Of a DNA stretch of 64,000 bases, positions 11,274 to 21,975 are shown in pieces. Made by a program: the position numbers and the translations under genes. Within the stretch, counting starts at the first letter, position 1. Every line of letters begins with the position of its first letter. Origin of the DNA: Takakia lepidozioides (lineage: Eukaryota > Streptophyta > Takakiopsida > Takakiales > Takakiaceae); contig CM060732.1 of the NCBI GenBank assembly GCA_030704615.1, positions 64,957,053-65,021,052 of the forward strand, given 5' to 3'. The notes beneath the pieces were generated by a model, which made no database searches, was not told the DNA's origin, and saw only the letters and a list, made by a program, of their open reading frames with translations.

Positions 11274-11986
11274 TGTCGTGCACCTCACTTCGGTAAGCTC
11301 CCCCTCAAGTCATAGTTACTCGCTTTGATGCGCGCGCCTAACTCCCAACCTGGCCGCCGGGCCAACTTGGAGCTTCGGCTGCTCACCGGGGCATAACGGT
11401 CCCCCTTTGTTCTCCCAAAGAACCCTCCACCGATTCGGAACCAGCGAGAATTCCCTTTGGTAGCTGGCAGTCCGGAACAGCTCCCCACTCTTTGGTCGCT
11501 TTCCGACTCGCTCGCTTACTCACTAGTTTTTGGTCACCAACGGGCTTGTACCGTTCTCAGGGTTACTACTCCCTATATATACTTCTGAAGCTGTCCGCGG
11601 GGGTTTCACAACCAGCCATGCCATTTTATGGCGAACCACCACGAGAACCCTCGACTCCCGGTGAGTCTTGGCCCACTCACCACGGCCCCTATGGACCGTG
11701 ATGAGTCCCAAGACTCCCACGACTCCCACCACGAGGTCTCCGCCCCCATGGTGAGTCCTATGCCACCCCCACTAAGTCCCGCTAAGCTACCACCACCCCT
11801 TGTGGAGCCACCCCCACCGCAACCCGGTGTGCGGGGCTCCACCTAGTGAGCGCCTCCGCTTCCTTGAGTGCCTTGGGCACTCAAGGGTGCTTCAGCCCCC
11901 CATACCTATCACTCCTGCTGCCCCCACCACAGGGGCAGCCCCTCCTGTTTCCCGACCCCATACCCTCAAGGCAAAGGGCCGCGACA
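11274..11986 (-). repeat. 3' LTR of the chromovirus
   Basis: 713 bp, starting TGTCGTGCACC and ending GGCCGCGACA on the plus strand. It aligns over its full length with 17393-18115 apart from small indels and substitutions, suggesting moderate age. TATATATA occurs near 11573 and is a candidate promoter element. Confidence 0.9.
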
Positions 11987-12797
11987 CACACCCCACGACA
12001 CACCCCATGGCAAAGAACCAAACCCCACACTTGACTCTACTCTCCACTAGCTAGTTCGGCCGACTTCCTCCAAGTCCCGGCCAAGGGTGAAGTCTCTCAA
12101 GCTCCTCCCAGTGCACTCTTCTTGGCCTACTTCAAGGCCAAGGAACGATCCTCCCCGAGGATCGAATTGCCTCGCTGCAACAACATTGCTTGCGACCGCT
12201 CATGATGCCGCCTTGGGCATCACCTTGAGCAAGGGTTCACTTCGAACCCTCTTTGACTAGGAAGATAACCTTGAACCAACCGTGCGCCCCAATCACTACA
12301 ATTGGGTCCGCCTTGGAATGTTGGCCTGAGGTACGGGAACACGCCGAAGCCGCACTACGACTTCGTCCCGAGGCTACACGATTATAGTACGTGAACGGAA
12401 GCACGTAGCTTCCGCGTTAGCCCGCACTACAAGGCAACCCCCTCGGTAGCGCAGTTATAGTACGCGCACGCGCCAGGTGCGCACTAGCACGTGAACTCCC
12501 AAAGAAGGCGCAAGTTTCGTTGCCCCTTGGATGGGAGTCACCCGATTTCGGCACTGCGCAAACACACGATTAACCCAATTTACCTCTCCCACTTTTGTAA
12601 GCTAGCATGCATTCTACACACTAGCCAACCACACCATGCATTACCATTCCAAACAAAATAGGACGCACAACATTTGGAACCCATTTCCTTTATAACAAAT
12701 TTTTGTACAATACAAGTTTTTGCAATCGGATTCCTGAGCTAGCTAAGCCGGGCTAAGCATGCATTTCCTCCCCCACGCTCCAAGGTTGATGTCCCCA
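11987..12797 (-). other. 3' untranslated part of the chromovirus
   Basis: No ORF with family resemblance lies between the end of the integrase frame and the left LTR. A clear polypurine tract could not be fixed; the bases next to the LTR on the minus strand (GGGGTGTG) are only weakly purine-rich. Confidence 0.5.
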
Positions 12798-14114
12798 TCA
12801 ACGCTTCTTCCACTTTTGAGGTCGCCCTTCGAAAACTGCAACCGCCTCAGATGCGTTTCCCATTTCTGAGGCACGCACCCAAGATGCCTCCACATGATGA
12901 TAGCCCTTCCATTTGACGAGATACTTCGTTTCTCGGTTCTTGAACCTCCTCAACTTAAGTACTGCCTCCACCTCGTACTCAGGTTCATTTTCATGATCCA
13001 ACAGCACAGGTGGCGGACGCAACACTTGTTGCCGATTCGGACGCGCTTCATCTTTGAAGTAAGGCTTCAAAAGGGAGACGTGGAATACTAGATGCACCTT
13101 GTTGTTTGCCGGCAGCTCCAATTCATACACATCCTCATTCATAACCTTCCGGATGCGAAAAGGTCCCGCATACGGAGGTACGAACTTTGGACTCACTTCC
13201 GGAGGTAGTCGGAAATTCTTGATGTTCAACCAGACCTCCGTGCCTGCCTCAAGCTTCACTTCCCTCCGCTTCCGATTCGCCTGCCTTTCATACCGTTTCC
13301 TAGCTTTGGCAATGTTGTACTTTGCGAGCTTCAACAAACGCTCGCGTTCTTCCAGTACCGCCGCTACTGCCGGTTCCTCAACGTCCTGGGCGGCCCAACT
13401 TGTCGGCACCAGAGGTGCTTTTCCATAGACCAATACAAAAGGGGAAACTCCCGTTGTGGAGTGTTCTGTGTTATTATAACAGAACTCTGCCGCGTCTAAG
13501 TGTTCCACCCAGTCTGTTTGGTCTGCCGACACGTAATTCCGCAAGATCTGTTTCACTACGGAATTCACTCTTTCCGTTTGGCCGTCGGTCGTAGGTCGGA
13601 AGGCGGTGCTCATCTTCAGCCTTGTCCCCATCTTCTTCCAAAGTATCCTCCAAAATTTACTGGTAAACTTTGGATCGCGGTCCGAGACAATATCCTTCGG
13701 GACTCCATGATGCTTTAAGATTTGGGCAAAGTAAAGTCGCCCTGTCTCCTGCGCCGTTGCCGTCTCCTTGGTGGGGATGAAATGGCCTATTTTACTGAAC
13801 CTATCCACCACCACCATGATTGCGTCAAATCCTTTTGACAGCGGCATAGCAGTCATGAAATCCATCGATACGCTTTCCCAAGTCCCCTCCGGAATCGGCA
13901 AGGGTTGTAACAGCCCCGCTTGCTTTTTGTACTCGCTCCGGTTTTGTTGGCATGTGGTGCATGTCTTGACATACTCCTCTGCCCCCTCCCTCAGTTTGGG
14001 CCAGAAATACTCTTTCTTCAAGAGTGCCGCGGTGCGCTTGGCTCCGCCGTGCCCCGCAAGCGGGCTATCATGGCATTCTCTTAAGAGACTATCTCTGATG
14101 GCACGTAGAGACAC
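12798..14114 (-). CDS. Integrase with C-terminal chromodomain (chromovirus)
   Basis: Open for 438 codons. An HHCC zinc-binding region near residues 15-60 ends in CTTC. The DDE core follows: MDFMTAMP, SDRDPKF and a glutamate in DGQTERVNS. A GPF/Y-like segment (YAGPFRIRKV) comes near residue 318, then a chromodomain from about 370 (EYEVEAVLKLR, YLVKWKGY, SWV). Chromodomains of this family are known to bind methylated histone H3 and steer insertion to heterochromatin. The frame is intact, though it is really the tail of a longer pol polyprotein whose upstream part is broken. The ATG used here is unlikely to be a true start. Confidence 0.9.
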   Translation of the reverse strand: MSLRAIRDSLLRECHDSPLAGHGGAKRTAALLKKEYFWPKLREGAEEYVKTCTTCQQNRSEYKKQAGLLQPLPIPEGTWESVSMDFMTAMPLSKGFDAIMVVVDRFSKIGHFIPTKETATAQETGRLYFAQILKHHGVPKDIVSDRDPKFTSKFWRILWKKMGTRLKMSTAFRPTTDGQTERVNSVVKQILRNYVSADQTDWVEHLDAAEFCYNNTEHSTTGVSPFVLVYGKAPLVPTSWAAQDVEEPAVAAVLEERERLLKLAKYNIAKARKRYERQANRKRREVKLEAGTEVWLNIKNFRLPPEVSPKFVPPYAGPFRIRKVMNEDVYELELPANNKVHLVFHVSLLKPYFKDEARPNRQQVLRPPPVLLDHENEPEYEVEAVLKLRRFKNRETKYLVKWKGYHHVEASWVRASEMGNASEAVAVFEGRPQKWKKR

Positions 14115-14818
14115 TTTTGCTTATACCGGAGCAGTCCATTTTGCAAGTGGAACTGCGATTTAACCCCCATCCTCAAGTCCTGCATCACGGACTTCCGGCA
14201 GGCCTTCCGGATCTTCCTTTGGAGCGCCGTCTCGCCCCTATACACCAACATGAGCTGTTGTTTTCTACTTAAAGCATCAGCCACCACATTGTCCCGTCCC
14301 GGTTTGTACTGGATATCCACGTCGAACACCGCCAAAGTATCTTGCCACCTAAGTTGTTTTGGGGACAACTTGGGCTGCGTGGCAAAATACTTCACCGTGA
14401 CATTGTCCATGAACACCTTCACTGGATTGGAACCAACATAGTGGCGCCAAAGCTCAAGGCAATGCACCACCGCATTCATCTCTTTCTTGTGCGTCGGCCA
14501 CCGTCGCTCCACTTCATTCAGTTTCTTACTTTCGTAAGCCACTGGACGTCCATCTTGCATAAGTACATCCCCAATCGCGAAGTCCGACGCATCTGTATGA
14601 AGCTCGAACGGACGATCGAACTCCGGGATTTTCAAGACTGGAGCTTCCGCCATCCGCTGCTTCAATTCAGCAAAAGCTTGGCCACAACAAGTGTTCCATA
14701 CCCAGACTTTCGATTTACACAGAAGGTCCGACAGCGGCCCCGCGATCTTGGCAAACTTTCTCACATACTTCCGGTAATAGGAGGCGAGTCCTAGGAAGGA
14801 TCGCACTCCCGGGACCAA
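14081..14818 (-). pseudogene. RNase H region of chromovirus pol
   Basis: The frame starts in the RT connection (FLGLASYYRKYVRKF) and contains the RNase H core: HTDASDFAIG, the ESKKLNEVERRWPTHKKE segment, and GRDNVVADALSRK. It ends in the first part of the integrase zinc domain, just short of the next frame. It is separated from RT by a stop or frame change near 14825. As part of pol it would degrade the RNA strand during reverse transcription. Confidence 0.88.
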
Positions 14819-14830
14819 AGTCGGAGGGTC

Positions 14831-16318
14831 TCAGTCCAAGATCGCCCTCACCTTTCTGTCATCCATTTTGATCCCATCTTGTGTAATCACATGGCCCAGG
14901 AACTCCACTTTCGTGACCCCGAATTCGCACTTTGAAGCTTTGGCGTATAGCTTCCATTCCCGCAATTTTTGGAACACCCTTTTGAGGTGCTCCAGGTGCT
15001 CCTCCTTTGTTTTCGAGTACACCAAGATGTCGTCGATATACACGATCACAAAGTCATCCAACCACTCCTGAAAAAGGCTGTTCATCAACGTGCTAAAGGT
15101 CGCGGGTGCATTGGTGAGCCCAAAAGGCATCACCAAGAACTCATATGAACCATACCTTGTCCTGCACGCGGTCTTCTCCTAATCTCCTTCCGCCACCCGA
15201 ATTTGATGATAGCCGGAGTGCAGATCGATCCGGCTGAAATACTTCGCTCCTGCCAACCGGTCGAAAAGGTCGTCGATCCTTGGCAAAGGGTACCGGTTTT
15301 TGATAGTCACCTTATTCAAAGCCTTGTAATCGACACACATCCGCAGCGTCCCATCCTTCTTGTCTGCGAATAGCACCAGGGCTCCGTAAGGTGACTTACT
15401 CGGCCGGATGTACCCCTTTGACATTAGATCCTTGAGTTGAGCCTTCAGCTCGACCAACTCTCTGTGGCTCAACCGGTAGGGCGCCTTGGCAGGCGGTTCC
15501 GATCCCGGTATCACCTCAATCTTGTGGTCCACTCCTCTCCGCGGTGGCAAGCCGCTTGGTAAATCCTCCGGCATCACATACTGGTATTTCTCCAAAATCC
15601 CTTTGATCCAATCTGGGCTCGGCTCCCCATCGCCTTCTCCCTTCACTTCTCTAATGTAAAGCAAAAATTGGGGCTTGTGTGCCTCCTCCACGGCCCACTC
15701 CCTTGCTGACAGAAGGTTTATTCGCCCTCCCACGGGTTTGGGCGTTTCTGACACTCGTAAGACCTCGCCACCATTCCCACATGGCAGCGTGACTACTCTC
15801 TTGCGGCCATCTATGACCGCTCCGGATTTGCTCAAAAAGGTCATCCCCAAAATGAGATCCACTCCATCGATCTCACAGATGGTGAAGTTCTCACATCCCT
15901 CCCAACTCCCCAGTTGAAGAGGAACATCGAACGCCAACCTTGTCGCCAGTTGTGGTTCTCCTTTGGCAGAACGCACCTCAATAGAGGCCCCCACCTCACT
16001 TGTCGGGAGTCCCAGCTTTTGTGCCGTTGCCGGTGTCATGAAGGAGTGCAACGCTCCTGTGTCCACCAACAACGACACGTTAGTTCCGGATATTATCCCA
16101 TCCACGAACAATAACTGACTTCCTTTACGTAAGGCGCCAGTTTCCTGATACAACACACAAGAAAATTTGCCTACCTTGCAAGTCCTGGCGACCACCGCTT
16201 CCACCAAGCGACTGATGGTATCTTCCGACAGCTCTGTGGTTGCCCGAGTCATGTTCAATTGTCGAGGTTTCGTGCACTTCTTGGCCATGTGCCCGGGCTC
16301 TCCCCGCAATTGAAACAC
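14831..16318 (-). pseudogene. Protease and reverse transcriptase of chromovirus, broken frame
   Basis: From 16318 leftwards: the CCHC knuckle, an aspartic protease with [11 protein letters not shown], then the RT N-terminal part ([54 protein letters not shown]). A stop follows near 15179. RT resumes in another frame at 15136 with [12 protein letters not shown] and the catalytic YIDDILVYS. Both halves are canonical Ty3/gypsy sequence. At least one frameshift separates them, so this copy would not make a full RT. Confidence 0.9.
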
Positions 16319-17337
16319 ACTCCATCAAAGGTCGCCTTCTGTCCGCCATAAGCCGCTCCACCCGCTTTTCCTTTCGAAGCACCGGGTGCCGCCTTGATGT
16401 GTGAAGGCCCTCCCTTCGATTTCCACCTGCCATTATCGCCGCGTGGCCTATCCCACTTCTTTTCCGGTCGGAAGGAGTCACCTTCCCGCCGGGTCTTCTT
16501 GTGGTTCAGCTCCGTACGGCCTTGTCTCTCACCCCTAGGGACATCCGAGAAACATTCAGCCCTCTCAATTGCCTCCTTCAAAGTCTTGGGTGGCTTCTCC
16601 TCCAACTTCCGCCTGGCCCATGGGGCCAGTCCCGCCACAAAGTTGAAGACCATTTCTGGTTCTGCCATGTCCGCGACTTTGAGCAACAACACATTGAAAG
16701 CCTGGACATACCCCCGAATGTCATCTATTTGCTTCAAATTCCTCAACTGGTCCCGGGCAAGCCAGGACACGTTGAGGGGCACAAACTGTCTCTTCATCAA
16801 TTCCTTGAACCCACTCCAGTTCAAGGTTTCCGGGCTTGGACCTCGGTCGTGAAGGCGTTTCTGCCACCATTGTTGAGCATAGCCCCTCAAATAGGTGGGA
16901 GCCACTTCCACCCGATCCTCGTCACTCAACTTGGCCGCCCGGAAGTACTGCTCTAGCTCCAGGAGCCAGGTGTTGAGTGTCTTCCGATTTTGGACGCCCT
17001 CGAAGGTGCCGGGTTCCTTAGGCTTCACCTTAAACTTTGCCTTAGTGGAAGTGGCATTAGCCGCCTTCAACACGTCTTTCAACGTCCCGCCAAACTGCGC
17101 CAACAACCCTTCCCAAAAGGCTGCCGGCATCGGAGGCATCTCTTGGTTTGTTGGAGCTCTCAAGGATTCCTCGGGCTCGGACTCCTCGGATTCCTCCCAC
17201 TCTTGAGCGGCCTCGTTTTCGGAAACATGCATCGCTTCCTCAAACGGCCGCCTCGGTGACACGTTGCCCCCATCGGGCTCACTAGGATCATCATCTTTTG
17301 GGCCGTTCCGCTTTTGCTTTGGCTTGCCCGACCCCAT
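16255..17337 (-). pseudogene. Gag of chromovirus
   Basis: An ATG at 17337 (MGSGKPKQKRNGPKDDD) opens about 360 codons. An acidic, low-complexity N-terminus is followed by the retrotransposon gag domain (TWLLELEQYFRAAKL, YLRGYAQQWWQKRL, FKELMKRQFVPLN). A basic Gly/Lys-rich linker and half of a CCHC knuckle (CFNCGE) come next. The frame is lost inside the knuckle near 16310; the rest (GHMAKKC) is read in the protease frame. That is either a lesion or a gag-pol frameshift point, and a lesion seems likelier because it destroys the knuckle. Confidence 0.85.
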
Positions 17338-17376
17338 GATGAGGCCAATCCCAAGGACGATCGCGCACTGAACTCT

Positions 17377-17390
17377 AGGCTCTGATACCA
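17377..17390 (-). other. Primer-binding site (tRNA-iMet type)
   Basis: The minus strand reads TGGTATCAGAGCCT two bases inside the right LTR. This is the usual plant retrotransposon primer-binding site, complementary to the 3' end of initiator tRNA-Met. It fixes the right LTR as the 5' LTR. Confidence 0.93.
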
Positions 17391-17392
17391 AG

Positions 17393-18115
17393 TGTCGCGC
17401 ACCTCACTCCGGTAAGGTCTCCCTCAAGTCATAGTTACTCGCTTTGATGCGCGCGCCTAACTCCCAACCTGGCCGCCGGGCCAGGAGCTTCGGCTGCTCA
17501 CCGGGGCATAACGGTCTCCCTTTGTTCTCCCAAAGAACCCTCCACCGATTTGGAACCAGCGAGAATTCCCTTTGGTAGTTGGCAGTCCGGAACAGCTCCC
17601 CACTCTTTGGTCGCTTTCCGGCTCGCTCGCTTACTCACTAGTTTTTGGTCACCAACGGGCTTGCACCGTTCTCGGGGTTACTACTCCCTATATATACTTC
17701 TGTAGTTGTCTGCGGGGGTTTCACAACCAGCCATGCCATTTTATGGCGAACCACCACGAGAACCCTCGACTCCCGGTGATGAGTCGCGGTGAGTCTTGGC
17801 CCACTCACCATGGCCCCTATGGACCGTGATGAGTCCCAAGACTCCCCACGACTCCCACCACGAGGTCTCCGCCCCCATGGTGAGTCCTATGCCACCCCCA
17901 CTAAGTCCCGCTAAGCTACCACCACCCCTTGTGGAGCCACCCCCACCGCAACCCGGTGTGCGGGGCTCCACCTAGTGAGCGCCTCCGCTTCCTTGAGTGC
18001 CTTGGGCACTCAAGGGTGCTTCAGCCCCCCATACCTATTGCTCCTGCTGCCCCCACCACAGGGGCAGCCGCTCATGTGTCCCGACCCCCTGCCCTCAAGG
18101 CAAAGGGCCGCGACA
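17393..18115 (-). repeat. 5' LTR of the chromovirus
   Basis: 723 bp, TGTCGCGCACC to GGCCGCGACA on the plus strand. It is paired with 11274-11986 and followed by the CTAAG target duplication. A TATATATA word lies near 17691. Confidence 0.9.
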
Positions 18116-18236
18116 CTAAGTCCCAGACCCCACAGAACCCATAAAAATGCCTAAGTCCCAGACAGTCCTCTAACATTACCCCTTCCCCTCTCAAAAAGCC
18201 GTGTCCTCACGGTTTATTGATGGGATCAGCAACCCC

Positions 18237-19559
18237 TTATGAACGAACCCCTTTCTCCTTCTGAGAATTCCTTGTAGGGCTCTGTGTGTGTGCCCGAGTT
18301 CTGTGACTGCTTGATGGAGATGCTTGAGTTGTATCTGAAATTGATTTCTTGTCCTTTGATTGAACAAGCTGTAATAGCTCAGGCATGGGAGATCCCCGTC
18401 GTCTTCTGTCTTCTACTGCGTTTTCATATTCTTCCCATATGTCAACAGATTGCTCTGAAGATTCAATTGTAGTGTCTGAATCGTCCTCAGTCCTGCAGTT
18501 TTTTGGTTTTCTTGTCTTCTTTGGTTTCTCAGGAATGAAAATTGGCATGCAGTGTGGCCCCACCATGTCAGGAAGCTTAAACTTCACAACGTTGTGTAAG
18601 CTGTTGAAAGCAAGTTTAGTGAACTTCATCAATTCCTTGTCTGTATAGATGAGAGGTGTTCCAGTAACTTTGGAACAGTATAGGTATTTCCAGGCTGCCT
18701 GCTGCTTATTAAAAATATCGTCAACGTACCGTTTTTCTTTGGTCAAGTTGTTCCAAGCCATGTTAAACCATGAACGAAGTTGCGAATCCTTCTGTAGCAT
18801 GGTTTTCACATCATATAAATACGTATGATGTGGCACCACAGGTAAGGTCCAATGATCTCCAGTGGAATAAGTCAGTATATCTGCACTGCATCTTCTGCTG
18901 CTCAATGTGGTAACGTGCAATGAAACAAGCAGTATAATATATTCCACAGCCCATGACCAAACTCGCTACCTCCTTGGTTTTGGTGTGGATGTGCCCGTGA
19001 ACAACTTGGAAGGCAATTAACTCCTTCAACATGGTGCCTGCCTTAGACCAGTACCTCGCAAAATGATGATCCTCAATAAGCTGATTTATTGCAAGAACCT
19101 TAGTCTGAGTGGCCACTGGCAACTAAATGCGCATTATTTGGTAGTAATGTGGAAATGATTGCGGAGGACCAAATTCGTTCCAAGCCAAATCCAAGGTATC
19201 TGGAATTTTGTTGAATGGCATGATCATTGCTCGATTGTATTCACGTGCAGCAGGAGTCTTGGGTGGGTTGAAAGCAGCATTTCCCCATACCTCAGGTTGT
19301 GCGACAGTTGTTATGATAGGTTTAGTGACCTGTACAGCCACCTGCTGTAATATTGGTGCCATTGGTGCTTCCACCACTGGCATCACCTGCACTTCTTGCG
19401 AAGAAGACTAAAAAACGAGAGTTCTGGCCCTCAAATATACATCCATCGGGTGTTCTTCAGGAATCATGAGTCTTTTATCAATATTGGAAGTCAAGTCATC
19501 GACTTGAGTCTGCAGGTTATCCACATCCTCCTGTAGCTCTGCTATCCTACTATAGACAT
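18237..19559 (-). pseudogene. C-terminal part of the split coiled-coil ORF
   Basis: This continues the protein that begins at 33471. If the insertion at 19560-31257 and one copy of its ACAT duplication are ignored, the frame runs on without a break (IDNV then YSRIAELQEDVDNLQ). A short coiled coil is followed by a region with PHYYQIM, then a Lys/Ser-rich tail with SSEQSVDIWEEYENAVEDRRRR. There are stops near 19409 and 19120 and a frame change near 18945, so it is dead even apart from the insertion. I do not recognise the C-terminal domain. Confidence 0.6.
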
Positions 19560-20091
19560 TGTCGTGCGCATACGTATCGTAACACAACTACATCGCTGTC
19601 CAAACCACACCACACATATATGCACAATAAAATAGTCTACCACAATAGATAAGAAAGCTTGAAAGGACACACACTCTCAACACAAGAAATATGAAATCCC
19701 TCAACATCACTCGTTAAAACAGAAGTCGAGCCAGGGGCACCCCAAGCTGTGGGGACTCCACCCCACAACAACCTACACTCCCATCATGAGCACACTCAGT
19801 CCTAAACGATGCAGGAGCTCGGTCGCGCAGGCTCAACTCGAGAGAGATGAGCCGTGCGACTGCCGCTCTCGTGAAGATAAGACGGGTCAGGTGTCAAACT
19901 AAACTTGACACCTGATTTAACACTTGACCTAAATCCAAGTGTTAAATACAAATAACTAGCTTTATTCTAGCTAGTTTCACACTGTACTTATTTAACTTGA
20001 CAGCTGTCGTGCGCATACGTATCGCAACACAACTACATCGCTGTCCAAACCACACCACACATATATGCACAATAAAATAGTCTACCACAAT
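19560..20091 (-). repeat. 3' terminal repeats of copy 1 (A-B-A)
   Basis: Block A (about 86 bp, 19560-19646), block B (19648-20002), a GC dinucleotide (20003-20004) and a second block A (20005-20091). The polypurine tract is directly next to the second A (20092-20102, AGGGGGGCGA on the minus strand). The true LTR that matches the insertion ends is B+A, because the target duplications abut the start of B and the end of A. The extra A before B resembles a tandem LTR or two-LTR junction. Copy 2 has the same structure. Confidence 0.85.
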
Positions 20092-20349
20092 CGCCCCCCT
20101 AGCTGGTGGATAGGTCCCTCTACCTCCAGATAGCTACAAGACGTAATAGCCATAGCCGTACTAAGTCCTCTATCACTGTCCCTATCGTACTCAAACTCTA
20201 TAGACCAAGAGGCCGGGTACAAGAGTAGCCCCATCGTTAGTCGCCGTCTTGCAATCTGTGAACTTGAGCCAGGACCTCGTGTGTTCAAGGTCTCCTAGTA
20301 GCTGGGCCTTGCGTTTCTTGTTAGCCTTCCATGGTTGTATCCACTCCCA

Positions 20350-21930
20350 CTATCCAATGCAATGTGGACATAACCAATCCCCATCCGGAACCATCTCAAG
20401 AGGTGGAGTCAAGCATCCCATATGCCAACCTCTAGAGCATCGATCACACACCAGCATGGTGGCTGCCCCTCTAGCAGACCCACACAACATGCACCTCAAA
20501 CCTGCAGATACCACTGCCCAGTTTGGGTCTATCCTGCAATCGACATTCGGAAGGTGACATGGCGTACAATTACGCACATGGTCCTTCCAAGTTATGCCAT
20601 CCCAACCCTCCAAGACCAAGACTCCTGAGGGCAAGACCTCTCGAACCCTCAGAATAACACGTCTTGCAGTCACATCCAAGGTCGTAGGAGCAGTTTGCTG
20701 CAGATAGACATAGTCACCAGGGTTGAATCTCCGAACCCCAGGACGATAGCCCCCACCACGTATGGTAGCATACCTCAACGTATCACGGTGTTGTGCAATG
20801 GCAAGGTTCTCGAAAGCCATGGGCATGACTCTCTTGAACAACTCTGCACGCTGCTCACATGCACGTGCCCACACGTCCGGATCGTCAAGGTTAAGAACTG
20901 TAGCAGCTTCTCTGCGAATGGATGTAGGCAAATCCGGCTCTGGGCCAAAGAGAAGAAAGTATGGTGAGAAGGAGGCAAGTGACGCTTGCTTGCTGAACCT
21001 GTAGCCCATGGCTAACCAGGGTAACTGAAGGTCCCAATCTCCTAGGTGTCCCTTCTGCAAGCCATACTTGCGCAAACCCCTCTTTACTGTCTGAACAACT
21101 CTCTCTACCAAGCCATCGGCCTCGGGATGATCCCGAGAAGTGGTGCGGTGGTCTATCAAGGCTTTGTCACACAAAGCCTGAAACTCCCCCAAGAACTCTC
21201 TCCCTTGGTCCGTGAGTACCTCAGCTGGAGCACCGAATCGGCTAAGCACACAATCCAAGAATGCATACGCAGCTCCCTCACTAGCCTTATGAGGCAATGG
21301 AACCAATTCAATCCACTTGGAGAAGTGCTCCACCATCACCAACACGTACTTGTTGTGGCGCATGGTCAGTGGCAATGGCCCTGCGAAGTCAAGACTCCAC
21401 CTATAGCCCAATCCCATGATCGGAAGAGGGTGCAATTGTGGAGTAGGGGCGTTGAATGAAGCACGCACCCTGTCACACACCATGCACCTAGCCACAAATT
21501 GTTGCACCTCTGTGTGCATACCACGCCACCAATACTGCCCCTGCAGTAGACTATGAGTGCGTCGCACCCCAAAATGCCCCAACTCCTCATGGGCATGGCG
21601 CACTAACCGTGCCCGCTGTGTTGGGTGAGGCACAATCCTCACTCGACCATCCTCCCACACTCGGAGCAGGTGTGTCCCCTCCCACTTGAACCTCTTGGCT
21701 CGTTGTAGGATCCGATCCCTCTCCTTGGCAGTCACAGTGGCTGCCGTGTCTCCAGTGCGGAGGTAGTCCAACACAACTGAATCCTCATGTATATCTTTGG
21801 CGCCACCTTGCTCATTGCTGGCCTCAGGGTCCTCAGACACTTGATCTACAGTCATCCCTGTTGCAGGTCCAACTTGGCCTTCTGCTGCCAAGATACACAG
21901 AAATGCAGATACATGCCATCCGGGCACCAT
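20350..21930 (-). CDS. Integrase with C-terminal PHD finger, intact frame
   Basis: 526 open codons. Zinc domain HHCC: H114, H119, C149, C152 (HEELGH, CMVC). Catalytic triad: D171 (SLDFAGP), D221 (LTDQGREF) and the glutamate of ADGLVERVV near 256. The C-terminal region has NPGDYVYLQQT near 400. Residues 478-523 form a Cys4-His-Cys3 PHD finger: CMLC, CDRC, WHMGC and CPHC, with the usual Trp two residues before the penultimate Cys. PHD fingers bind histone H3 tails, so I infer a chromatin-tethering role like that of chromodomains in chromoviruses. Upstream residues connect to RNase H. This is the best-preserved part of copy 1. Confidence 0.92.
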   Translation of the reverse strand: MVPGWHVSAFLCILAAEGQVGPATGMTVDQVSEDPEASNEQGGAKDIHEDSVVLDYLRTGDTAATVTAKERDRILQRAKRFKWEGTHLLRVWEDGRVRIVPHPTQRARLVRHAHEELGHFGVRRTHSLLQGQYWWRGMHTEVQQFVARCMVCDRVRASFNAPTPQLHPLPIMGLGYRWSLDFAGPLPLTMRHNKYVLVMVEHFSKWIELVPLPHKASEGAAYAFLDCVLSRFGAPAEVLTDQGREFLGEFQALCDKALIDHRTTSRDHPEADGLVERVVQTVKRGLRKYGLQKGHLGDWDLQLPWLAMGYRFSKQASLASFSPYFLLFGPEPDLPTSIRREAATVLNLDDPDVWARACEQRAELFKRVMPMAFENLAIAQHRDTLRYATIRGGGYRPGVRRFNPGDYVYLQQTAPTTLDVTARRVILRVREVLPSGVLVLEGWDGITWKDHVRNCTPCHLPNVDCRIDPNWAVVSAGLRCMLCGSARGAATMLVCDRCSRGWHMGCLTPPLEMVPDGDWLCPHCIG

Positions 21931-21975
21931 CTGCTCGTCCGTCTCACCATGCCACCGAGCTCCAGTGTCATCCTG

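Larger units (their letters stand above)
11274..18115 (-). mobile_element. Ty3/gypsy chromovirus, nearly complete
   Basis: A 6.8 kb insertion bounded by TGTCG...CGACA LTRs at 11274-11986 and 17393-18115, with CTAAG on each side (11269-11273 and 18116-18120). The primer-binding site inside the right LTR matches initiator tRNA-Met. Coding order on the minus strand is gag with one CCHC knuckle, protease (VDTGA), RT (YIDD), RNase H, integrase, chromodomain. Frame breaks occur at the zinc knuckle (about 16310), between RT fragments (about 15180) and before RNase H (about 14825), so this copy is probably not autonomous. The integrase-chromodomain frame is intact. Confidence 0.93.

Noticed and set aside
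17377-17390. tRNA-like TGGTATCAGAGCC sequence
   Set aside because: It is the retrotransposon primer-binding site next to the LTR, not a tRNA gene; no tRNA fold is present.
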